The notes: generated from the letters alone by a model not told the origin. A stretch of 64,000 bases of DNA from Thinopyrum elongatum (GCA_011799875.1 CM022302.1:201420086-201484085), one strand, 5' to 3'. Shown: positions 47,101 to 56,325, counted from the first letter of the stretch. Numbers and translations are program-made.

Positions 47101-48335
47101 GAGTTGACATGTGAGTGTTTGGAGGGAAGTGGGGGCAAGAAATGACAGATGAGAGCTCACAAGTGTTCTGACATGAAGGTGTTTGTAGAGATTTCTGGAG
47201 AGATCACTAAGTGAAATGAGATGGTTCTTGGCATGGAACAATGATCTACCAAGGTGACTACCCTGGTAAATTTTGGGGCCATTTGGATAAGAATTGAGGA
47301 CAGTTGCTGTAGAATGGACCCCACTGGTCAGAAATGAAGATGTTGATGCTGTGCTCAAATGGCTGAATTAAATGAGATGTAATTTGGTGGAGAGTGATGA
47401 TTTGAATATATGGACATACTGGGAAAATATCAGCTCATTTGGAAATGCCAAAGTGGTACTTCCTTCACAGAGCTTTCAAATGGACAGAAACTTAGGAGAC
47501 ATGCTGTGGGCGAATGGATAGAGGGATTGAGCTGGTTTTTAGTTTCCATGAGTGATTTATCAATGTTAACCACCATAAAAAATTTCAGCTCAAATAGATC
47601 AAGGGTTCAAGCACTTCCTTTACAAACTGAAAATCTGGACAGAATTTGCAAATGGATGTTGTGCTCAAATTTTGAACTATGGAACTTGGGTTCTTGACGG
47701 AAATGGTGAATATATGGATAAGAGAAGCTCGAAAATTTATTTGGGATTCTTCCTGGCTACCAAAATGGTAGTTCCTTTAGAAACTGCCCAAAATGCAATA
47801 TTGGTATTAAATAGGAAAATGCAATTTCCCTTATTTAATTATGACCAATATTTTTATGGGAGCTCAATATGATCACAAAGAATATCTCCACAAGTTTTCA
47901 TGAACTTTGGAGATGGATAGAGATTTTCCTGGATTTATTCCCTTAACTGGCAGAAAAATGAATTAATTATAAATGAAAAATATTGCAAATGACTTGGCAA
48001 TATTTTTGCATATCTAGGGTTTATAGATGTGGGATGATCACTGGGAGAAGTTTGGGTGTCAGCAGATCAAAGGAAATTGGGGTTCCTTTGTAACGGAAGA
48101 GATTAGGGTTTCCCTTCCGGCAACTCGGAAGGTAGGGTTTCGGTGGCAAAACCCTGAGAATATATCTTGGGTGGCAAGGTTGGACTGGAGAGAATCTCTG
48201 GTTGGATAGGGAAGGCAAGGCTAAATGACCATCTTCATATACCCAAGAGCTAAAGAAATCCAATAACACCAAGAAAAAAGACGGGAGTCAAATCCCGCGA
48301 AGGAAAAAAACAGGAGCGAAAACCAGGGTGTTACA
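44177..48335 (-). repeat. 5' LTR of element E, 4.2 kb
   Basis: This is the partner of 37020-41190, with a few percent divergence by eye and a net 12-bp length difference. The plus strand runs TGTGGTGCCC to GGGTGTTACA. A minus-strand TATA-like box lies at 46773-46782. Confidence 0.9.
46773..46782 (-). promoter_or_regulatory. TATA-like box in the 5' LTR of element E
   Basis: CTATAAATAG on the minus strand, conserved between the two LTRs. It is the likely promoter of element E, reading toward lower coordinates through the 3' part of this LTR and the internal domain. Confidence 0.5.
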
Positions 48336-48340
48336 CGTGC

Positions 48341-49485
48341 CCTGGTGGATAGTGGGGCCCACGGGGCTCCGCTAACACTAATTCCGGCGCTATATCCTAT
48401 TTTTCCAAAAAAATAGGAGAGGAAGTTTTATCGTGTTTTACGATACGAAGCCATCGCCACCTCCTGTTCTTCATCGGGAGGCTAGATCTGGAGCCCGTTC
48501 GGGGCTCCGGAGAGGGGGTATCTTCGGTCTTCGTCATCACCAACCATCCTCCATCAGCAATTTCATGATGCTCACCGCCGGGAGTGAATAATTCCTTCGT
48601 AGGCTCGCTGATCAGTGAGGAGTTGGATGAGATTCATCATGTAATCGAGTTAGTTTTGTTAGGGCTTGATCCCTAGTATCCACTATGTTCTGAGATTGAT
48701 GTTGCCATGACTTTGCTATGCTTAATGCTTGTCACTAGGGCCCGAGTGCCATGATTTCAGATCTGAACCGTTTATGTTTTCACCACTATATCTATGTTCG
48801 TGATCCGATCTTGCAAGTTATATGCACCTATTACGTGTTATGATCAGTAAACCCCAAGGTGACAATAATTGGGGTATTTTCCGGTGATGACCGTAGTTTG
48901 AGGAGTTCATGTATTCACTATGTGTTAATGCTTGGTTCCAGTTCTCTATTAAAAGGAGGCCTTAATATCCCTTAGTTTCATTATGGACCCCGCTGCCACA
49001 GGAGGGTAGGACAAAAGAGGTCATGCTAGTTCTTTTCCATAAGCATGTATGACTATTTACGGAATGCATGCCTACATTATATTTATGAATTGGAGCTAGT
49101 TCTGTGTCGCCCTAGGTTATGACTGTTATATGATGAATATCATCCAACGTAATCACTGATCCAATGCCTACGAGTTTCCCACATATTGTACTTACTAAGT
49201 TACTATTGCTATTGATATTGCTATTGCTATTGTTACAACTGCTACAAAACTATTACTGTTGTTACCGTTACCACTGCTATCATTACTACTACTATCAAAC
49301 TATCATATTACTATGCTACTGATCACTTTGCTGCAGATACTTAATCTGCAGGTGTGGTTGAGTTGACAACTCAACTGCTAATACTTACAAATATTCTTTG
49401 GCCCCCCTTGTGTCGAATCTATAAATTTGGGTTGAATGCTCTACCCTCGAAAACTATTGCGATCCCCTATACTTGTGGGTTATCA
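48341..49485 (+). repeat. 3' LTR of element A, second part
   Basis: This is the continuation of 36745-37019 after element E, ending CCCCTATACTTGTGGGTTATCA at 49485. The TGATA...TATCA termini form the short inverted ends of the LTR. A trinucleotide-rich stretch of TAC, TTG and TAT words lies at 49198-49320. Confidence 0.85.
49198..49320. repeat. Degenerate trinucleotide-rich stretch
   Basis: Repeated ATTGCT, GTTACT, ACTACT and similar three-base words occur inside the 3' LTR of element A. It is a low-complexity feature rather than a clean microsatellite. Confidence 0.55.
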
Positions 49486-49810
49486 CCCGCCTTGCTCACA
49501 ACTTCTCCATTAATGGCGGCTGAGCAGCTGTTTAACATGCGGTTAATTTAATCACCTGGACGGAGGGTGTTTGCTTGTGATCCCATGGCCCCGCTCAACG
49601 TTAGCATTTGCTTTGTTCATGTTTTCAACTCGTATTCCAGATAATTTAGAATGCCACTTGCGGCAACGGATAATCCGACGACAAAATAAAATAGCAACGA
49701 ACAATACGACAAAAAATTTACAATGGCGTGGATAATAATTGTCTTACATATTCCAGATAATTTAAAATGCCACATGCGGCAACGCCGAGAAGACACGGGG
49801 GAAGATAAGA

Positions 49811-49866
49811 AGGAATCACAGACAATGATCTGGGTCGCTACTGTCTCTACTCGATGGCATGTCGGG
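49811..49866. repeat. Short repeat X, copy 1
   Basis: This stretch, from AATCACAGACAATGATC through TACTCGATGGC and onward, is nearly identical to 55987-56030. It overlaps the end and 3' flank of the coiled-coil coding fragment. Confidence 0.7.
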
Positions 49867-49960
49867 CGACGAGATCCTCCAGCTCCTTCTTCAATTCCTC
49901 ACGACTTTGCTTGACAGAAGCCACGGATTCCTCCACCTCCAGCTCGCGCTCGATGCGGAG
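49847..49960 (-). pseudogene. C-terminal coiled-coil fragment of an unknown protein
   Basis: On the minus strand 37 codons end at a TAG (49847-49849). The residues include ELEVEESVASVKQSREELKK and then ELEDLVARHAIE, a clear heptad-like acidic/basic helix. The style resembles the ends of transposon-encoded coiled-coil proteins such as the antisense genes in B, C and D, but there is too little to assign it. The upstream part is cut off at about 49960. Confidence 0.4.
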
Positions 49961-50217
49961 TGAAAGGATCGATATGGTTGAGAAGAGGCGGGTGAATAGG
50001 CAACTGCCAATTTTTAGCTTTTCTTAACAAATTAGGTTAAGTAACAAAAAAGTTGTCTAGTAGTGCAACTAGGTGAGCAACCTATATGATGCTAACAACA
50101 ACTACAACAAGTGCAAGCAAATGATACAACACAATAAAGCTTTGCACAAAGTAAAGGTAAGAGATAACCACAAGTGGAGCCGGTGGAGACGAGGATGTGT
50201 TACCGAAGTTCCTTCCC

Positions 50218-51727
50218 TTTGAAGCTTAGTATATTGATCGTTCAGTTTATTGCTATTGCTTTCTTCATGTCAAATACATATTCCTCCGACTATGAGATTA
50301 TGCAACTCCCGGATACCGGAGGAATACCTTGTGTGCTATCAAACGTCACAATGTAACTAGGTGATCATAAAGATGCTCTACAGGTATCTCCGAAGGTGTT
50401 TGTTGAGTTGGCATAGATCGAGATTAGGATTTGTCACTCCGAGTATCGGAGAGGTATCTCTGGGCCCTCTCGGTAATACACATCATAAGAAGCCTTGCAA
50501 GCAAAGTGACGAATGAGTTAGTTACAGGATGATGTATTACAGAACGAGTAAAGAGACTTGCCGGTAACGAGATTGAACTAGGTATGAAGATACCGACGAT
50601 CGAATCTCGGGCAAGTAACATACCGATGGACAAAGGGAATTACGTATGTTGTCATCACGGTTCGACCGATAAAGATCTTCATAGAATATGTAGGAGCCAA
50701 TATGGGCATCCATGTTCCGCTATTGGTTATTGACCAGAGAGGTGTCTCGGTCATGTCTACATAGTTCTCAAACCCGTAGGGTCCGCATGCTTAACGTTCT
50801 ATAACGATATAGTGTTATATGAGTTATATGTTTTCGTGACTGAATGTTGTTCGGAGTCCCGGATGAGATCACAGACATGAAGACGAGTCTCGAAATGGTC
50901 GAGAGATAAAAATTGATATATAGGACGATGGTATTCGGACACCAAAATAGTTTCGGAGTGCACCAAGTACTCATCGGGTCACCGGAAGGGGTTCCGGGCA
51001 CCCCCGGCAAGTGTATGGGCCTTATGAGCCAAAGGGGGGACAGACCAGCCCACAAGGGGGCTGGTGCACCCTTTCCCTTGGCTGGCCGGCCCTAGGGGAA
51101 GGAAAGGGGAGGGGTGGCCCCTGCTGCCTTTCCCTCCTCACGAGAGAAAGGAAAGGGGGGGCGCCACCTCCTCCTTCCTTCCTCCCGCACTCCAAATAAG
51201 GAAGTGGGGGAGCCACTTGGGGGAAGACCCCAAGTAGGATTCGGCCTACTTGGGGGCACCTCCTGGCAGCTCCCTCCACCCCCCCCCACCTATATATATG
51301 TGGGAGGGGGCACCTAGCACAAGACACAACATGGTCTTAGCCGTGTGCGGCGCCCCCCTCCACCATTTACACCCTCGGTCATATTTTCGTAGTGCTTAGG
51401 CGAAGCCCTGCGGAGATAGCTTCACCATCACCGTCACCACGCCGTTGTGCTGCCGGAACTCATCCACTACCTCGCCATCTTGCTGGATCAAGAAGGTGGA
51501 GGACGTCACCGAGCTGAACGTGTGCAGAACGCGGAGGTGCCGTACATTCGGTACTTGATCGGTTTGAGCATGAAGTTCGACTACATCAACCACGTTAACA
51601 GATGCTTCTGCTTACGGTCTACGAGGGTATGTAGACACACTCTCCCCTCTCGTTGCTATGCATCTCCATGGATAGATCTTGCGTGTGCGTAGAATTTTTT
51701 TTGTTTTCCATGCAACATTTCCCAACA
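50218..51727 (+). repeat. Copia 5' LTR, 5'-truncated
   Basis: The plus-strand LTR ends GCAACATTTCCCAACA at 51727 and is followed by a Met-type primer site. Inside it are words well known from abundant Triticeae copia LTRs (the BARE/WIS/Angela group): GAGTAAAGAGACTTGCCGGTAACGAG near 50546, ATCTCGGGCAAGTAACATACCG and GGTTCCGGGCACC. A TATA-like box lies at 51290-51299. The normal TGTT start is not present; the left end is fused to another repeat at about 50218, so the LTR is truncated. The group assignment is from memory and should be checked. Confidence 0.7.
51290..51299 (+). promoter_or_regulatory. TATA-like box in the copia LTR
   Basis: CTATATATAT, on the plus strand, about 430 bases before the LTR end. 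This is the usual place for the promoter of copia LTRs of this kind. Confidence 0.5.
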
Positions 51728-51728
51728 G

Positions 51729-51742
51729 TGGCATCAGAGCCA
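51729..51742 (+). other. Primer-binding site of the copia element
   Basis: TGGCATCAGAGCCA, one substitution from the initiator-Met type TGGTATCAGAGCCA, starting one base after the LTR. The internal domain continues only to about 51868, where CACTA sequence begins. Confidence 0.8.
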
Positions 51743-51834
51743 GGTCTATGCGTAGATGATATGCACGAGTAGAACACAAAGAGTTGTGGGCGGTGATAGT
51801 CATACTGCTTACCACCAACATCTTATCTTGATTC

Positions 51835-51870
51835 GGCGGTATTGTGGGATGAAGCGGCGGTATTGTGGGA
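51835..51870. repeat. Short direct duplication at the copia/CACTA junction
   Basis: CGGCGGTATTGTGGGA occurs twice, separated by TGAAG. It lies just left of the inferred CACTA end and may be a repair scar or a small tandem duplication of the copia leader. Confidence 0.55.
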
Positions 51871-51874
51871 CGAG

Positions 51875-52085
51875 TAGAAAACCCTAGTAGTAGCGCTGGT
51901 TTTAGAGCTACTAGTAGCGCTTGTACAAGCGCTACCAGTAAGGCGCTATAGCTAACTTGTAGCAGTAGCGATGGTTTTCCAGCGCTACTGCTACACCTAG
52001 TTAGCAGTAGCGCTCGTGTTGGAAAAGCGCTGCTGATAGTGCTAAGTAGCAGTAGCGTTTCTTCTGAAAAGCGCTACTGCTTAAT
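51875..52085. repeat. Left subterminal repeat region of the CACTA element
   Basis: About ten copies of (T)AGTAGCGCT or AGCGCTACTG in both orientations lie within some 200 bases. Such arrays are the binding region for CACTA transposases in related systems. Confidence 0.8.
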
Positions 52086-52212
52086 TTTCCTGTATTTTTG
52101 AAATTGTAGCTTATTTTCACTGTATTTGTATAGGTTTTATATACAGTACTTTCATCATATGATTTTATGACCATGATTAGTTAGTATATACAACAGTGTG
52201 TGAAATGAAGGT

Positions 52213-52340
52213 GGATTAGGTTCAAGTGGAGGCAACATGTGGTGCATGTCGAAAGTATACTACTAATCCAAACTTGATCTAGTTTGGATTAGTAGTATTT
52301 TCGATGTGCACCACATGTTGCCTCCACTTGAATCTAATCC
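52213..52340. repeat. Long near-perfect inverted repeat (hairpin), 60-62-nt arms
   Basis: The left arm 52213-52274 (GGATTAGGTTCAAGTGGAGG...CCAAACT) is complementary to the right arm 52281-52340 (AGTTTGG...CCACTTGAATCTAATCC) with a 6-nt centre and a handful of mismatches. It lies inside the CACTA element, downstream of the 3' end of its gene. It could be a small nested foldback element or a hairpin RNA source. Confidence 0.85.
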
Positions 52341-52344
52341 GCCA

Positions 52345-52600
52345 ACACAAGCTATTTAATCATCATCATAGTCATTACCACCAACACTAGCTATTTAATA
52401 ATCATAGTCATAGTGTAGCACATCATCATCTTCAAACTCATTCTAGCTAGCTAATCACCACCAACACTAGCTACGGTAGCTATCTAATCACCACCAACAC
52501 TAGCTAATAATAATCATCATAGTCATTACCACCAACACTAGCTATTTAATCATCATAGTCATAGTGTAGCACATAATCATCTTCAAACTCATTCTAGCTA
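52345..52600. repeat. Tandem repeat after the hairpin
   Basis: Words such as CACCAACACTAGCTATTTAAT, CATAGTCATAGTGTAGCACAT and CTTCAAACTCATTCTAGCTAGCTAATCAC recur at a spacing of about 120-150 bases. They fill the sequence between the hairpin and the stop codon of the CACTA gene, so they would form its 3' untranslated region. Confidence 0.7.
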
Positions 52601-52605
52601 GCTAA

Positions 52606-53837
52606 TCACTCCTGCTGCTCTCTCTCAGGTAAAATAGCATAAAACATGTGTAGCACTCCTGCTTCATCATATTGGAGCATGCAGATGAACCTGTCTCCTA
52701 ATTGTGGGTTGCGCTTCTGATTGCTGCCCCCTAGTACTTCTCTGCAGCGATCCTTCATAATTTTGCTCCAGTCTTTGACTATTAAGACTTGCTCGCTTCG
52801 AGAAATGATGAATGCACTCATGTGCAATGCAGGATATCTTGGTCGTAAGCTAACCATTGTCATGCGACCTTTAGGCTCGATCCAACGAGGCACAACACTC
52901 ATCGGGAGTCCCTGTTGAAGAACATCGTAGTAACATACTTAGCAATGAAGTTTAGCATAAAAAATAATGTATGCAAAAGATGCACTGAGGACAAATAATA
53001 AAAATCTTACCATCTTTCCTAAATAGATGTGACCGTAGTTCAATACGCACACTAGTGGTCGCACGTTTTGAGTACTAATATCTCGAAGTCCAGGAAAATA
53101 ACCTGTCTTGACAGTATCAAGATCCTCAAGACATGAAACATAATGACCTATCTCCTCGCAGTTTAGTTCAGCCCCGGGACAGTAGTAGGTGTTGTCTACC
53201 AAGCGCCGGATAGGTTTGCTTGAATGGAAATAAGCTGTCAATATATAGAAATTAGTTGTCAGCTATTTTTAAATAAACAATATAAATTACTTAATAAATA
53301 TGGTTGAGAAACTCACATAATGGTAGAACTGGAGGCGTCTGCACATCGACCCAGATGTCGATATTACCTTCAATTTCATCTTCCGGATGAATATCAAAGT
53401 TGATAAGCATATTAGGCTCAAATGCATAAGCCTTGCATAGTGCTCTCCAATTTTTGCATTCAAAATAGGAGTAGGTTTCTGCATTGTATAATTTTACGGC
53501 AAAAGTATAACCATGCTCGGTCCTCAACTGAACTCTCTTTACCTCCATACTTTCCATAGTACTGAAACCAATCTTATCCAAGACATACATTCTTGCATGG
53601 CAGGGGATATGCTAGTAGAATAGTAAAAAAATAAAATTATAAGTTGAAGCAAAAGAAGCAGAAGTCATGCTTAATTACGAAAAAAGACTTGTCGTTGTGA
53701 CTTACTGTATCCACTTCGAAGTTCTCATCCAGCATGATGCTGAAGCGCCTACCACCAACTGGGTGAGGCCTGTCGCACAGGCCGCGCTCGTCTTCGCAGT
53801 ATTCGCACATAACGAATTCCCTTTCGTCGTCAGACAT
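52606..53837 (-). CDS. Intact four-exon gene of the CACTA element, possible B3-like DNA-binding protein
   Basis: On the minus strand exons 53837-53706, 53611-53317, 53234-53011 and 52911-52606 join at GT-AG sites (donors GTAAGT, GTGAGT and GTAAGA; acceptors CTAG, ACAG and ACAG). The result is 957 bases: 318 codons and a stop, with phases that match and no internal stop. Exon 1 is acidic and has Cys pairs (CEYCEDERGLC). Exon 2 has a compact alternating strand pattern (VKRVQLRTEHGYTFAVKLYN, then NWRALCKAYAF and an acidic FDIHPEDEIEG) resembling a B3-type DNA-binding barrel. Exons 3 and 4 carry ELNCEEIGHYVS, RPLVCVLNYGHIYLG and IVKDWSKIMKD. The start is the first Met after an upstream splice-like acceptor region. 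The B3-like reading is an inference from pattern; the protein could be an uncharacterised transposon accessory factor. Confidence 0.75.
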
Positions 53838-53971
53838 TTCCTATGTTCATAGTTGAAACATTAATTGAAAATCGATCGAAGGCAACTACCAGCAAACTCA
53901 ACTCACAGATCACTATTACTCAATATGCAACGGGTTGACTTTAGGTCTGTCGAGTCTTCCTTCCTAAACTC

Positions 53972-54310
53972 TCATCTCACGTATATGGTGGGCACTCCCT
54001 CTCTGATATTGCGACCGTCGGTGATGGTCGCTACTCCTCCTTTCCCTAGTGCATTACAAATATCTAGCACAAGAAAAAGAAGGAGAAGCGACCCCCACGA
54101 CAATGTCAGCATTCTTCTCCTCTCATATATGGTGGACACTCCCTCACTGATTTTTCGACCGTCGATGATGGTCGCTACTCCTTCTTCCCCTAGTGCATAA
54201 CAAAGGTCTAGCACAAAGAGAAGAAGGAGAAGCGACCCCTACGACAACAGTCGGCATTCTTCTTCTCTCATATATGGTGGAGACTCTCCCTCACTGATTT
54301 TTAACTGTCA
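53972..54310. repeat. Tandem repeat, about 145-bp unit, two and a half copies
   Basis: Copies begin at about 53972, 54119 and 54262, each with TATATGGTGG, CACTCCCTC, a CGACCGTCG-like word (lost in the last), GATGGTCGCTACTCC and GAAGGAGAAGCGACCCC. They lie about 135 bases upstream of the CACTA gene start. Each holds a short imperfect inverted pair (GAAGGAGAAGCGACC and GGTCGCTACTCCTTC). Confidence 0.75.
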
Positions 54311-54699
54311 TGTATGGAGCCCCGATAGACTTAAAGTCAACTCGAAATGTCGTTTAATTCTCTTTCTAGCAAATCCTGGGCACTCGATATTTCCTACATA
54401 TTCTAGCACAAGTCATGCTTAAATTCACGGAAAAATCCGGCATGACCTTTGCTAAAATAGGACATATCGAGCGCCTGAAATTTGCCGGAACGGAAATGAA
54501 TCAACACTCCGGCAAAACATAGGCCACTCAGAAATGAATCAACACTTCGCACATGAGCATAAACTGGTGCTCATTGCATTTCAATGGTTCAATATTGACA
54601 AAATTATTTCAATATATCTTATAACCTAAACATTTCATTTGGTTAAGAAGCATAACTAAATACCCTAGTTTACTTTATTCAACACCGAGGAGTGGAGAA

Positions 54700-54775
54700 G
54701 GAGGAGGTGGACTTTTAGCTCACCGACTTGGGTGTAGAGGAAGTAGAGGTAGCTCGGATGGCGATCACTCCAAGG
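54700..54775 (-). other. Candidate 5' untranslated exon of the CACTA gene
   Basis: On the minus strand a GC-balanced segment ending CCAAGTCG|GTGAGC offers a splice donor upstream of the coding exons. A plausible acceptor before 53837 is not certain. It is suggested because the GC-rich leader further upstream (55080-55330) looks like a transcription start region. Confidence 0.3.
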
Positions 54776-54884
54776 AGACACGACTCTACAAAGCCTGCAT
54801 ATTCCACCGAGTAAATTTTTAATTAGATCATCAAATCTCATATAGCATTCTTTGATGACAAAGAGATAATGACATAATTCAACT

Positions 54885-55070
54885 AGTTCTATTAATTCAA
54901 CTAGTTCAACTAAGCACTTACTAAAAATAAACTAGTTCTATTAATTTTCTTACTAAAAATAAACTAGTTCTATAGTAAAATTTTAATTAGATCATCAAAT
55001 CTCATATACCTAAATTTTCTTACTAAAAATAAACTAATTCTATTAATTCAACTAGTTCAACTAAGCACTT
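54885..55070. repeat. AT-rich short repeats with AACTAGTTCTATTAATT
   Basis: Several copies of TTACTAAAAATAAACTAGTTCTATTAATTC-like words lie in tandem or near-tandem order, with TTTTAATTAGATCATCAAATCTCATATA repeated at about 54818 and 54986. Confidence 0.65.
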
Positions 55071-55075
55071 ACTAT

Positions 55076-55325
55076 AAGGAGGGGGGAGGTGGGAGGAGAG
55101 AGGAGGGGGTGGCCGGAGGAGGAGGGAGGGGCGCGGTAGGGAGGAGGGAGGAGGGAGGAGGGGGGCCGGAGGAGGAGGGATGGAGGGACTACCTCAGTGG
55201 AGGAGGAGCAGGAGCGGCGGCGGGCGACGACGGTGGTCGCGGAACGGCGGTGGCGGCGGACGACGGGGGGTGCGGGGGAGCGAGAGTGAGAGTGGAGAGG
55301 GAGAGTGGGGGCGCGCGGCCAGTTG
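55076..55325 (-). promoter_or_regulatory. GC-rich leader or promoter-proximal region of the CACTA gene
   Basis: The plus strand is strongly G-rich (GGAGGGGGGAGG and many GGAGGAGG runs), so the minus strand is a C/T-rich leader with CGCCGCC repeats, typical of plant 5' untranslated regions. Multiple G-runs could form G-quadruplexes on the plus strand. No clear TATA box was seen. Confidence 0.4.
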
Positions 55326-55960
55326 GATAAGGCGCTTAGCAGTAGCGCGTGTTAGGATAAAGCGCTACTGCTAAAACCCATAGCAGTAGCGGTTTTACCT
55401 CGAGAAGCGCTACTGCTACGCCTGTAGCAGTAGCGCTTTCTGCAAAACGCGCTACTGCTAAGGCTAAGCATGTAAAAAAAATCAAAAAATACATTGGTCA
55501 TCAATGATCTTTTTGTGTAGAATCTAAATTGTCAATAGGAATCTTCCCCGGTTTAAGAACCGGCGAAGATTCCTATTGCGGCCACAGATCCTACACATAG
55601 AGTTCAATGAAGACCAAGTGGTTGTGATGGTTTGAGAAGCACCATATTTAAGGTGGTAAACATTCTGTTCGCGGAGCGAGGTGGGACTAAACTTTGGTCT
55701 TATCAGGAGGGGACTGAATTTAGCAGTAGCGCTGGTTAGAGGAAAAGCGCTATTGCTAAGATCAATAGCAGTAGCGCTTTTAACGAATGAGCGCTACTAG
55801 TATCCCTAGCCTAACTGGAACGGTCTGGCAATTGTAGTAGTATCATGTTTTCTAGCTACAGCGCTATTGCTATGCTCATAGTAGCAGCGCTCGTTATGTC
55901 CAAGCGCTACTGCTATTTAGCAACAGCGCTTCCTTTTTAAAAGCGCTACTGGTGAGCTCC
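55325..55960. repeat. Right subterminal repeat region of the CACTA element
   Basis: Clusters at 55325-55465 and 55718-55955 contain many AGCAGTAGCGCT and AGCGCTACTGCTA words in both orientations, as in the left end. The middle (55466-55717) contains an inverted pair, AGGAATCTTCCCCGGTT / AACCGGCGAAGATTCCTATTG. Confidence 0.8.
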
Positions 55961-55986
55961 TGTGTATAAGCATTTCCCTGGTAGTG

Positions 55987-56035
55987 AATCGCAGACAACG
56001 ATCTGGGTCGCTACTGTCTCTACTCGATGGCTCGT
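55987..56035. repeat. Short repeat X, copy 2, between the CACTA element and element D
   Basis: A 49-bp stretch (AATCGCAGACAACGATC...CTCGATGGC, then TCGT) nearly identical to 49811-49866. It is the only sequence between the right CACTA end and the LTR of D. Its last five bases, CTCGT, are the presumed target duplication of D. Confidence 0.75.
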
Positions 56036-56312
56036 TGTCGGCGTGCGACAACTATGGGATAACAAAGGACCCCTTTACGATTCGGCGAGGGGAGAGGTAT
56101 GCGCAAAGAGCAGAACCAACGATCGACGCGGGGCGATTTTACCCAGGTTCGGGCCGCTGATCAGCGTAAAACCCTACTCCTGCCTTGTTTTATTATCGAT
56201 GTTCTTGAGCCCAGGCTCCAGGAGCGCTCACAGTGAACAGTACGTTCAAAGAGCAGCTACGCATGCAGAATGGGCCAGAAGATCGTCCTCCCCTGTAGCA
56301 GTTGCCTTGGGC

Positions 56313-56325
56313 CTCCTTTTATACT
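56313..56325 (-). promoter_or_regulatory. TATA-like box in the LTR of element D
   Basis: The minus strand reads GTATAAAAGGAGG, a strong TATA match, about 280 bases before the outer end of the LTR. The orientation agrees with the element direction. Confidence 0.5.

Larger units (their letters stand above)
37020..48335 (-). mobile_element. Large-LTR non-coding retrotransposon (LARD-like, element E)
   Basis: Two direct repeats of 4,171 bp (37020-41190) and 4,159 bp (44177-48335) flank a 2.99-kb middle. The flanking 5 bp are CGCGC (37015-37019) and CGTGC (48336-48340), a target duplication with one change. On the minus strand the LTR reads TGTAACACCC...CACCACA, with a Met-type primer site after the 5' LTR and a purine tract before the 3' LTR. 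No gag or pol motif occurs anywhere in the 11.3 kb. Size and layout match the class called large retrotransposon derivatives, of which Sukkula in barley is the known example. I infer class, not family, membership. Confidence 0.88.
8840..49485 (+). mobile_element. Gypsy LTR retrotransposon, pol-deleted, in three pieces (element A)
   Basis: The pieces are 8840-10775 (gag and the start of protease), 34552-37019 (3' non-coding region, polypurine tract, start of 3' LTR) and 48341-49485 (rest of 3' LTR). They are interrupted by element B with its inner element C, and by element E. The reading direction is plus. The 3' LTR begins TGATATATCTCC at 36745 and ends GGGTTATCA at 49485, about 1.42 kb when E is removed. 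RT, RNase H and integrase are missing. At about 10740 the protease frame breaks off and joins sequence typical of the region just ahead of the 3' LTR, so the central pol part was deleted before B arrived. The 5' LTR is to the left, beyond F and G or outside the window. Confidence 0.75.
49486..50217. other. Mixed remnant of unclassified repeats right of element A
   Basis: The sequence flanking A's LTR. It holds two related words, TTCCAGATAATTTAGAATGCCACTTGCGGCAACG (49636-49669) and its near copy at 49750-49784. It also holds a short coiled-coil coding remnant (49847-49960) and, from about 49963, an AT-rich repeat ending GTTACCGAAGTTCCTTCCC. The last part meets copia LTR sequence near 50218. 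No element boundaries with target duplications were found. Confidence 0.4.
51869..55986 (-). mobile_element. CACTA-type DNA transposon, about 4.1 kb, carrying a spliced gene
   Basis: The right terminus reads CACTACCAGGGAAA on the minus strand, the typical Triticeae CACTA end. The left terminus is degenerate (GACGAGTAGAAAACC at about 51869). Both ends carry many short subterminal repeats built on AGTAGCGCT and its complement. No TNP2-like transposase was found, so the element looks non-autonomous. It carries a four-exon gene (52606-53837) on the minus strand. A matching 3-bp target duplication could not be found, because the left end is damaged. Confidence 0.8.

Noticed and set aside
51875..55960. 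Possible CRISPR-like array from regularly recurring AGTAGCGCT words
   Set aside because: The words are short, occur in both orientations at irregular spacing, and lie at the ends of a CACTA element. They are subterminal transposase-binding repeats in a plant genome.
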